A stretch of DNA of 64,000 nucleotides. Source: DASSUW01 sp963830725 (GTDB taxonomy: Bacteria; Actinomycetota; Thermoleophilia; Solirubrobacterales; Solirubrobacteraceae). Of this stretch, positions 57,168 to 64,000 are shown piece after piece. A program made the position numbers and the translations under genes. The stretch spans positions 116,634 to 180,633 of the forward strand of contig CAWHNO010000003.1 in the NCBI GenBank assembly GCA_963830725.1, read 5' to 3'. The notes under the pieces were generated by a model. That model saw nothing but the letters and a program-made list of their open reading frames with translations, was not told the DNA's origin and did not search any database. Within the stretch, counting starts at the first letter, position 1; each line of letters begins with the position of its first letter.

Positions 57168-58509
57168 GCCGCGCGCCGCGTACTTGCGCAGGAACAGCGC
57201 CTCGGCCAGCGCGATGCTCTCGATCTCGCCCGGATCGACGCTCTCGTTCGGCGCGTGGATCAGGCACTTCGGCTCCTCGACGCCGAGCAGCATGATCTCG
57301 GCGTCGGGGTACGTCTCGGCGAGCACGTTGCAGAGCGGGATCGAGCCGCCCTGGCCCTCGGTCGTCATCGACCGGCCGAACGCCTCCTCCATCGCCTCCC
57401 GCATCGCCTCGAATCCCGGCCCGTCGAGCGAGGCGATGAACGGGTCGCCGACGGCGACGCGCTCGATCGTGTGATGCAGGCTCCACGGGATCCGCGAATC
57501 GAGGTGCGCGACGAGCGCGTCCTGCGCGTCCTGGCCGGTCATGCCGGGCGGCAGCCGCAGGCTGATGCGCGCGGCGGCCGACGCCTGGACGGCGGACGAC
57601 GAGCCGATCACGGGCGGGACGTCGATGCCGAGCACGGTGGCGGACGGGCGCGCCCACAGCAGGTCGGCGACGCGGCCGTCGCCCATCAGCTTGACGCCGT
57701 CGAGCACGTTCGCATCGGCCCGGAACTGCTCGGCCGGGTACTCGACGCCGGTCCACGTCTGCGACGCGTCGAGGCCGTCGACCGTCGTGTTGCCGTGCAC
57801 GTCGTGCAGCGTGGACAGGATCTGGATGAGGGTGACGACCGGGTCGGGGGCGGGCCCTCCGAACATGCCCGAGTGCATCGCGCTGCCGAGCGCGCTGAGC
57901 GTGATGTCGACGCTCGTCATGCCGCGCAGCGTCGTCGTGAGCGTGGGCACGCCGACGGCGAAGTTGCCGGTGTCGACGACGAGGATCGTGTCGGCCCGGA
58001 GGAGGTCCGCGTTCTCGGGGACGAATGCCTCCAGTCCGCCTGTCCCCTGTTCCTCGCGAGAGAGAGGACGGGACCGCCGTCGAGGAGTTTGAGCGCGCGC
58101 AGGGCCGTGAGGTGCATGACGATGTTGCCCTTGCAGTCGGCGGCCCCGCGCCCGTACCAGCGCCCGTCGCGCTCGGTGAGCTCCCACACCGGGCTCTTCC
58201 AGGCGTCCTCGCCGAGCGGCGGCTGCACGTCGTAGTGCGAGTAGAGCAGCACGGTCGGCGTGCCCACCGGTCCGGGCGCGTGGCCGTGCACGGCCTTGCT
58301 GCCGTCATTCGTCGGCGACGCGGCGACGTCCTGGAGGCCGGCCTCGGTGAACGCGTCGACCACCCACTGCGCGGCCTTGTCGCACTCCTCGGCGGGTACT
58401 GCTTGGCGTCGGCGACCGAGCGGAAGGCAACCAGCTCGGCCAGATCGGCCTTGGCGCGGCCCATGAGGCCGCTGACGGCCTCGCCGAGGTCACTGCTTGA
58501 TCGTGTCAT
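57165..58509 (-). CDS. M20-family metallodipeptidase (frameshifted)
   Basis: ATG at 58509 overlaps the end of the GH78 frame. MGRAKADLAELVAFRSVAD is the M20 start. After a shift near 58395 it reads AAQWVVDAFTEAGLQDVAAS, LLYSHYDVQPP (zinc His, Asp), WYGRGAADCKGNIVMHL (bridging Asp; Asp-Cys in place of the common Asp-Asp) and, after a second shift near 58060, GLEAFVPENADLLRAD, ILVVDTGNFAVGVPTLTTTL and GGSIPLCNVLAETYP to KYAAR. The EGEEE motif falls at the second shift. CNDP/dipeptidase type. Together with M24 it would break peptides in the cytosol. Confidence 0.82.
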
Positions 58510-60238
58510 CGAACTTGAGGTCGTCGAACTTGTCGCGGAACGCCTGCAGCTCGTCGGGGCAGTGGGCCGCGAACTCGACCCAGCCGGCGAGGACACGCGG
58601 GAACTTGACCACGTACGTGTCCTCGACCGGCTCCGTGATCTCGACGGCGGGCAGCTCCTCCGTGACCCGAATGGGCTGCTGGCGCTGGTTGACGAGCACG
58701 CCGCGCGGCCCGGCGACCTCGCGCGCGCGCGCCCACCCGCTGTCGTCGAAGCCCCGGAGGTCGTATCCCGGGACGGCGAGCCGGGCGTCGTAGGTCTCAC
58801 CCGCGTAGAGGTCGTCGAACACGGTCGGTCCGTCCGCGATCCGCCAGGAGTCGTCGGTCACGACGTCCTCGACGCGGCCGTCCTCGTACTCGATCCGCAG
58901 CCGCGCGCGCACCACGGGCTCGTCGTGCCAGGGGGGCGACTCCCAGCGCCACACGTTGCCGCCGGTCATGCCGTAGAAGCCGCGCCCGAGCTCCATGCCC
59001 ATGGCGTTGGTCCCGCGCCGCAGCCGGTCCGTCGTATCGGCCGCCTCGTACTGGACCGTGTCGTCGTAGTCCGTGAAGCCGGGGGAGAGGACGCCGTCGC
59101 TCGCCGGCTCGCCGTTGAGCGACACGTCCGCGTAGCCGCCGGCCGCATAGAAGAGCGTCGCGTTGCGCACGTCGCCGGCGACCTCGAACTCGTGGCGCAG
59201 CAGTGGGGCTGGCCGCGCGTCGGCGCGCGGCGGGCGCACGTTGCGGCCCCACGGGCCGCTGCCGTAGCGGGCCTGCTCCACGGCCGTGGCCCAGCCGGCG
59301 TCGTCGAACCCTGGCTGCCAGAAGTCCTCCGCGAAGCTCTTGGCCGCCTTCCAGTCCGTGCCGGTGGTGAAGGTCTCGTCCGAGCCGTCGTCGTAGCGGA
59401 TCCGAATCGTGGCGATCAGGCCAGCCGGCGAGCCGCCCCCGTTGGTGGTCCGGACGGCGAAGACGTTGCGGGCCGGGTCGAGCGCCGTCTCGAACAGCCG
59501 CGACTGCTGCCACTCATTCTCCGCACCTGCGGTGCTACCGAGCAGGCGCCCGTTGACCCACAGGCGGTAGGAGTCGTCGGCGGTGATGAGGATCTCGGCG
59601 CTCATGGCCGCCTTGCCGGCCGGCGCGGTACGGGTGGTCCGGAAAGCCCGCGGCTCGGACGGCGCGACGGGGGGCGACGCCTCGGGAGTCCAGATCCAAG
59701 ACGCGCCCTCGAGGGTCAGGCCGTCCGCGTCGCGCGGGCGGCGGGCGTTGCCGATCCACGCGCTGCCCGCCCAGTCGGCCTCGTCGTAGAGGCCGGTCCG
59801 GAAGGACGACTCGGCGCGGGCCGCTCCGCGGTTGGTCTGCACGTCGACCTGCCACTCGTAGCGGGTCGCGGCCTCGAGCGCCGGGCCGTCGTACTCCGCG
59901 TCGACCGACTCGCGCGAACGCACGAGGCCGCTGTCCCAGACGAGGCGGTCGTGGCCGTCCGCGCGGTCGTCGTCGCCCTGGTCGCGCCCGCGCTCGTGCC
60001 CCTCCGTCGTGACCCGCACGCGGTAGGCCCGCTGCTCGGTGCCGCGGGCGCCGGACTCGATCACCCACGAGAACCGGGGCCGGTCGACGTCGATGCCGAT
60101 CGGCTTCGTCTCGCGCTCCACCTGCAGGTCGTCCAACGAGACCCGCCGCTCCGCGCCCGCCGGCGTAGCAGCGCCTGCCAGGACCGCGGGCACCGTGGCG
60201 ATGAGCACGAGCAGACCCCGTCGAAGCCTCCCGGACAT
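58490..60238 (-). CDS. alpha-L-rhamnosidase-like (GH78) protein lacking the catalytic domain
   Basis: ATG at 60238 has GGAGGAG five bases upstream. The signal peptide (GLLVLIATVPAVLAGAATPA) is followed by the GH78 N-terminal beta domains: RPRFSWVIESGARGTEQRAY, RYEWQVDVQTNRG, ASWIWTPEA, FWQPGFDDAGWATAVEQARY, GYADVSLNGEPASDGVLSPG and GRGFYGMTGGNVWRW. After LVNQRQQPIRVTEELPAVEI it reads VVKFPRVLAGWVEFAA and stops after FDDLKFDDTIKQ. The (alpha/alpha)6 catalytic domain, normally about 350 residues, is absent; the last 25 residues look foreign. About 582 residues. Probably inactive as a glycosidase. Confidence 0.75.
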   Translation of the reverse strand: MSGRLRRGLLVLIATVPAVLAGAATPAGAERRVSLDDLQVERETKPIGIDVDRPRFSWVIESGARGTEQRAYRVRVTTEGHERGRDQGDDDRADGHDRLVWDSGLVRSRESVDAEYDGPALEAATRYEWQVDVQTNRGAARAESSFRTGLYDEADWAGSAWIGNARRPRDADGLTLEGASWIWTPEASPPVAPSEPRAFRTTRTAPAGKAAMSAEILITADDSYRLWVNGRLLGSTAGAENEWQQSRLFETALDPARNVFAVRTTNGGGSPAGLIATIRIRYDDGSDETFTTGTDWKAAKSFAEDFWQPGFDDAGWATAVEQARYGSGPWGRNVRPPRADARPAPLLRHEFEVAGDVRNATLFYAAGGYADVSLNGEPASDGVLSPGFTDYDDTVQYEAADTTDRLRRGTNAMGMELGRGFYGMTGGNVWRWESPPWHDEPVVRARLRIEYEDGRVEDVVTDDSWRIADGPTVFDDLYAGETYDARLAVPGYDLRGFDDSGWARAREVAGPRGVLVNQRQQPIRVTEELPAVEITEPVEDTYVVKFPRVLAGWVEFAAHCPDELQAFRDKFDDLKFDDTIKQ

Positions 60239-60643
60239 GTTCTCTCCTCCCGACCCCTGAGTGCGGTTCGCACAGAACCGCACACGCTTTCGAACACCGC
60301 AACGCACCGTGACGAATCGCGCAATCCGGTCGTTCCCACGTCACGCCTAGCGATGATGCGCGCTTGGCTCGTGCGTTTCTACGCGGTAACGGTTGGTCGC
60401 GGCGGAGATGTCAGCGCCGATGGTCGCCACACGAGCGCTCGGTCGATCTGCCCGTTTCGGTGGTCGGTGTTGCGCGCCGATCAAGGATCCTCAAACGAAA
60501 CATCCCGGGCTCTTGCTTCGGCACCGGGAGCAGGCGTCCGAACCGCCAGTCGACGGCTCCCGCACTGAACTGCGATGAAAGAGGGCCTCCCGGTGGGACG
60601 CGCAGCGTGTCATCGAGGAGCGAGCTCAAGGAGGCCCGTCATC
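60239..60643. other. no gene seen; promoter region and IS110 left flank
   Basis: 405 bases. The left part should hold the promoter of the leftward GH78 gene. The right end (GAGCTCAAGGAGGCCCGTC just before 60644) is the ribosome site of the IS110 fragment. Confidence 0.4.
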
Positions 60644-60775
60644 ATGTTGCACGCTGGATTGGATCTCAGTCGCCGTCGGCTCGACGTCTGCCTGCTCAAT
60701 GACGCTGGCGAGCTGGTCGCGCAGATCGCGGCCGCGCCGGACGCCGACGGCCTGCGCCATCTCGCCCAGCATCGG
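60644..60775 (+). mobile_element. IS110-family transposase N-terminal remnant
   Basis: ATG at 60644 follows AAGGAGG and reads LHAGLDLSRRRLDVCLLNDA then GELVAQIAAAPDADGLRHLA, the RuvC-like DEDD start of IS110 transposases (first Asp in GLDLS). After about 44 residues the similarity ends. Only the 5' end of the element is left. Confidence 0.6.
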
Positions 60776-60917
60776 CGCCATGTTTCTGCTCACCGACGTC
60801 GTCGAGATCGGCATCGGCGTTTCGCTGGCGATCCTCGTCATGGCACCGCGATCGGCGCCTCGCTGCTGCGGGAACGACGCCCGGACGGAGCCGGGTCACA
60901 CGCTCGTGCGATGTGAG

Positions 60918-61370
60918 TCAGTCCGCGTCGTCGGCCGTGGGGCAGAGCTCGACACCGTCGGCGAGGCGTCGCAGGAGGGCGTAGAGCCGCTCACGTTCCT
61001 CGCGCTCGAGCGGAGCGAGGAGATCGTCCTCGACGGCTGCGATCGCGCCTTCGGCGCGGCGCAGCAGTCGCTCGCCGGCGCGGCTGAGGCGCAGTACGTA
61101 GCGCCGGCGGTCGACCTCGTGGCGCGTGCGCACGGCGAGACCGCGATCGCAGAGGTCGGCGACGATCGCGGCGAGGTTGCTGCGGTCGATGCCCAGCGCG
61201 TCGGCGAGCTCCGCCTGGCTCGCCTCGCCGAGCACCTGCAGCTGCTCGAGGACCCTGAACTCCTGGGCCCCGAGGCCGAGCGGACGAATGACGCGCCGGA
61301 CGCGGGCGGTGGTGTCGCGGCCGAGACCGGCCAGGAGCGTCGACATCGTGACCTGCTCGGCAGTGGTCAT
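60918..61370 (-). CDS. MarR-family regulator
   Basis: 150 residues. The winged-helix core LGAQEFRVLEQLQVLGEASQ, AELADALGIDRSNLAAIVAD and the wing RTRHEVDRRRYVLRLSRAG are typical. It is divergent from the flavin oxidoreductase gene, with two perfect operator-like sites in the 85-base gap, so it probably represses both itself and the two oxidoreductase genes until a ligand binds. Confidence 0.92.
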   Translation of the reverse strand: MTTAEQVTMSTLLAGLGRDTTARVRRVIRPLGLGAQEFRVLEQLQVLGEASQAELADALGIDRSNLAAIVADLCDRGLAVRTRHEVDRRRYVLRLSRAGERLLRRAEGAIAAVEDDLLAPLEREERERLYALLRRLADGVELCPTADDAD

Positions 61371-61398
61371 ACGTCCAGACTAGACGACTTGCGGTTCT

Positions 61399-61429
61399 TT
61401 ACCATCGTGGTAAATTACCACAGTGGTAG
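61399..61429. promoter_or_regulatory. tandem palindromic operator for the MarR regulator
   Basis: Site 1 TTACCATCGTGGTAA (61399-61413) and site 2 TTACCACAGTGGTAG (61415-61429) share the inverted repeat TTACCA-N3-TGGTA(A/G), centres 16 bp apart. They lie between the MarR start (61370) and the oxidoreductase start (61456), in an AT-rich pocket that should hold both promoters. Confidence 0.85.
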
Positions 61430-61455
61430 ATAACCATGATCATGGAGATGAAGCC

Positions 61456-62514
61456 ATGTCGCAAGAACTCGAATTCGGGCTCGACACGTTCCTTCCCGTC
61501 AGCGTCGATTCGGCCGGCCGGCCAATCGGCGGCGACCAGGTGATCCGCAACGCCGTCGAGGAGGCCGTGCTGGCCGAGACGGTCGGGATCGACTCGTTCA
61601 ACATCGGGGAGCACTACCGCACGGAGTTCATGGACTCCGCGAACCACGTCGTCCTCGCCGCGATCGCCGCCCGGACGGAACGCATGCGGCTCGGCACCGC
61701 GGTGACCGTCCTCAGCACGCAGGACCCGGTGCGGCTGTACACCGAGTTCGCCACGCTGGACGCCGTCTCGAACGGCCGTGCGCAGCTGATCGTCGGTCGC
61801 GGCTCGCTGACCGACTCCTTCCCGCTCTTCGGGTACGACCTCGCCGACTACGAGGAGCTGTTCGAGGAGAAGCTCGACCTGCTCGTGCGGCTGCTGCGGG
61901 AGCAGCCCGTCACCTGGTCGGGGAAGTTCCGCTCGGAGCTCGAGGACCAGCTCGTGAGCCCGCCGATCCCCGTGGGCCACATCCCGACCTGGGTCGGCAT
62001 CGGCGGCAGCCCCAACTCGGTGGTGCGGGCCGCGCGCTTCGGCCTGCCGCTGATGCTCGCGGTCATCGGCGGCCGGCCGGAGCGCTTCGCCGGCCACGTC
62101 GAGCTCTACCGGCGCGCGCTCGAGCAGTTCGGCAGGCCGCAACTGCCGGTCGGCCTGCACTCGCTGGGCTTCGTGGCCGAGACCGACGAGGAGGCGATCG
62201 AGATCCAGTGGCCGTACTACAAGGAGCAGTTCGAGTGGGCGGCGCGCGAGCGCGGCTGGCGGCCGCCGACCTACGAGCAGTTCCTCGCCGAGGTCGACCA
62301 CGGCTCGATGTACGTCGGCTCGCCGGAGACCGTCGCGAGAAGGCTCGCGGCCGTGGTGCGGACGCTGTCGCTGAGCCGCTTCGACCTGCTCTACGCGCTC
62401 GGACGCGTGCCCCACGAGCAGCGGCTGGCCACGATCGAGCTCTACGGGCGCGAGGTGATCCCGCGCGTGCGGGCGCTGCTCGCCGAGACGCCCGCCCTCG
62501 GAGTGGCGACATGA
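61456..62514 (+). CDS. LLM-class (luciferase-like) flavin-dependent oxidoreductase
   Basis: 352 residues from ATG at 61456 with GGAGATG seven bases upstream. A TIM-barrel bacterial-luciferase-like protein: FNIGEHYRTEFMDSANHVVL, RMRLGTAVTVLSTQDPVRLY, LDAVSNGRAQLIVGRGSLTD, PTWVGIGGSPNSVVRAARFG and MYVGSPETVARRL. Uses FMN or F420; electrons may come from a partner reductase. Its stop overlaps the next gene's ATG (ATGA), making the pair an operon under the MarR operator. Confidence 0.92.
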   Translation: MSQELEFGLDTFLPVSVDSAGRPIGGDQVIRNAVEEAVLAETVGIDSFNIGEHYRTEFMDSANHVVLAAIAARTERMRLGTAVTVLSTQDPVRLYTEFATLDAVSNGRAQLIVGRGSLTDSFPLFGYDLADYEELFEEKLDLLVRLLREQPVTWSGKFRSELEDQLVSPPIPVGHIPTWVGIGGSPNSVVRAARFGLPLMLAVIGGRPERFAGHVELYRRALEQFGRPQLPVGLHSLGFVAETDEEAIEIQWPYYKEQFEWAARERGWRPPTYEQFLAEVDHGSMYVGSPETVARRLAAVVRTLSLSRFDLLYALGRVPHEQRLATIELYGREVIPRVRALLAETPALGVAT

Positions 62515-63221
62515 CCCTGGGCATCGTCGGCGCGGGCAAGCTCGGCACCACGCTTGCCCGTGCCGCGTTCGCCGCCGGCTACGACGTCGCGACCGCGGCC
62601 TCCGGGCCGCCGGACGACATCGCGCTCACCGTCGACGTCCTCGCCCCCGGCGCCCGCGCGGTCACCACCGACGAGGCTGTGCGACACGCGGACGTGGTCG
62701 TCCTGGCCGTCCCCACGCACCGCTTCCGCGATCTCGCGAGCGACCTCTTCGCCGGCAAGATCCTGATCGACGCCATGAACTACTGGGAGCCCGTCGACGG
62801 CATCGACGACGAGCTCGCCGCCGCGCCGGACGGCACGAGCACCGTCGTCCAGCGGCATTTCCCCTCTGCACGGGTCGTCAAGAGCCTCAACCAGCTTGGC
62901 TACCACGAGCTCGACGAGCTTCGGCGCCCGCAAGGCGCGCACGACCGCATCGCGATCGGCGCGGCGGGCGACGACCGGCTCGCCGTGCGCGCGGTGATGC
63001 ACCTCATCGACCGCATCGGGTTCGACCCCGTCGACGCCGGCCCGCTCGCGAACGGACGCACGCTGGAGCCCGACGGCTCACCGTTCGCGGTCACCTACAG
63101 CGCCGACGAGCTCTCACGCGCCGTGCACGCGCAGCGCGATCTGGAGGTCGAGCACGTCGGCCGACGGCGGCCTGCCGTTTCGCTGCGCGACGGGCTGAAC
63201 CCCGTAGCGTCGATGACATGA
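62511..63221 (+). CDS. NADPH-dependent F420 reductase-like Rossmann protein
   Basis: 236 residues. N-terminal GIVGAGKLGTTLARAAFAAG (GxGxxG), ADVVVLAVPTHRFRDLASDL, KILIDAMNYWEPVDG, ARVVKSLNQLGYHELDEL and a C-terminal part with HLIDRIGFDPVDAGPLANGR, the end seen in NADP oxidoreductase/F420-dependent reductases. It could supply reduced flavin or F420 to the LLM enzyme with which it overlaps by four bases. Confidence 0.88.
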   Translation: MTLGIVGAGKLGTTLARAAFAAGYDVATAASGPPDDIALTVDVLAPGARAVTTDEAVRHADVVVLAVPTHRFRDLASDLFAGKILIDAMNYWEPVDGIDDELAAAPDGTSTVVQRHFPSARVVKSLNQLGYHELDELRRPQGAHDRIAIGAAGDDRLAVRAVMHLIDRIGFDPVDAGPLANGRTLEPDGSPFAVTYSADELSRAVHAQRDLEVEHVGRRRPAVSLRDGLNPVASMT

Positions 63222-63476
63222 GCGATCACGACGCGCGCGACGTACTCCGACTGCGGTCGGCTCGCGTAGTTCGGCGCGTGGCTGGCGGACCGCGGCGTCG
63301 CGGCACCAGGACGCACCGCCGGCGATCACCTCGCTTGCACCGCGGCCGGACACGGGTGGAGGTCACCAGGCGCGAGGCCGTTCAAGCGCTCGCCTGGGCC
63401 GCGGGGATCGCCGGCTGGCCGGTGGCCGGCCCCAAGTCCGTGTTTCTCGACGAGCCGAGCGGCGCCTGGCCGATCT

Positions 63477-63877
63477 TCAACGCACGTGGCGTTTCATTTT
63501 TTCGTGACTGTCCGCCGCTGCGAGGCGCTGATGGCGCTGCGCCCATGCGTCTTCGGTGCGGAAGTTGTCCGTCTGCCACATTGCCGATCGGACGGTCACG
63601 CGCTTGCGGTATTTGCGCATGATCGCTCTGTGTCGGGGAGCGCGACGAAGCGACGGAGATCGTCTTCGCTTGCCCAGACTGACAGCGACCCTCCCGTCTT
63701 CTTTCCGGGGTCCAGGTACAACTGCACGCCGATGGCGCCGGGCATTGCCCACCACCCTCGGCTGAGCCCGACACCGTCGACGACGATGGCCGGCAGGTCC
63801 CGGAGTCGGCGCGCCGTGAATTCCGTGATGCTGACGATCACCGGTCCGTTGGTCCGTGGCAGCGGTCCGGGAGTCAT
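63477..63877 (-). CDS. small ABM-like monooxygenase-fold protein (one frameshift)
   Basis: From ATG at 63877: PVIVSITEFTARRLRDLPAI, GAIGVQLYLDPGKKTGGSLS, VWASEDDLRRFVALP. After a shift near 63630, another frame continues HRAIMRKYRKRVTVRSAMWQ with TDNFRTEDAWAQRH to the stop at 63477. The joined protein is about 133 residues and fits the ferredoxin-like ABM/DUF fold in which a short beta strand is followed by a helix and a W-x-S/D edge strand. Function unknown. Confidence 0.55.
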
Positions 63878-64000
63878 CCGTCCTCTCATGAGCTGCGCCC
63901 GGCTTCTGTCTCGCAGAGGGAGCGCACGGTCTCGAGGCTTCTCGTCGGAGTCACTGCGTTCCGTGCGCGAAGCGCTGGATGGCCTCGGCAAGGCGGGCCG

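Noticed and set aside
58025..60568. 847-residue open frame on the plus strand
   Set aside because: It lies opposite M20 and GH78, both of which have clear family motifs. Shadow.
63951..64000. C-terminal end of a leftward gene (RLAEAIQRFAHGTQ, stop at 63951)
   Set aside because: Only about 16 codons are inside the window. It may be real but cannot be supported.

Overview
The window is about 64 kb of very GC-rich DNA. Its gene set and order (alaS-ruvX-mltG-aroE-pilB-pilT-pilC on one strand, the hisS/aspS pair, SARP/BTAD regulators) point to an actinobacterium. A member of Thermoleophilia/Solirubrobacterales is my best guess, inferred from gene content and not from a search.

Layout. (1) 1-3.6 kb: small membrane and hypothetical genes and a SulP transporter. 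(2) 3.7-21 kb: a long leftward run of conserved chromosomal genes. It includes a four-gene translationally coupled set (small membrane protein, metallo-beta-lactamase-fold hydrolase, hisS, aspS), a thioredoxin-fold secreted protein, an IscU-MnmA fusion, alaS, ruvX, mltG, aroE and the type IV pilus motor genes pilB-pilT-pilC. Many junctions are ATGA, GTGA or TTGA overlaps. (3) 21-25.4 kb: a BTAD regulator with an MMPL exporter. (4) 25.6-35.7 kb: accessory DNA. It starts with a VapBC-type module and a CAT-anticodon tRNA, followed by gene remnants (SRAP, phosphofructokinase tail, IS256, flavin monooxygenase) mixed with intact genes: two overlapping small membrane proteins, a large BTAD-ATPase regulator, a repeat protein with four RYDGGPxEG units, and a Tat-exported M15-like peptidase. 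(5) 35.9-46.2 kb: mostly secreted or small soluble proteins (M14 carboxypeptidase, HNH-like, alpha/beta hydrolase, Imm10-like, VOC). (6) 46.4-51.3 kb: a 1648-residue BTAD/STAND/WD40 regulator. (7) 51.3-53 kb: a tRNA-Arg 3' fragment and a truncated IS transposase. (8) 53-64 kb: an alcohol dehydrogenase, a leftward GH78-M20-M24-ThrE cluster, an IS110 remnant, and a MarR-controlled flavin/NADP oxidoreductase pair with a clear two-site operator.

A theme across the window is single-base frameshifts in otherwise well-conserved genes, including essential aspS. Some lie in G/C homopolymers. I read most of these as sequence or assembly error, and separate them from true remnants, which are truncated at one or both ends. 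No CRISPR array, rRNA or complete mobile element was seen. The most interesting items are the IscU-MnmA fusion, the RYDGGPxEG repeat protein, a four-fold 11-bp direct repeat upstream of it, the MED-repeat/FYFGAA membrane protein pair, the STAND regulator and the tRNA-Arg fragment.
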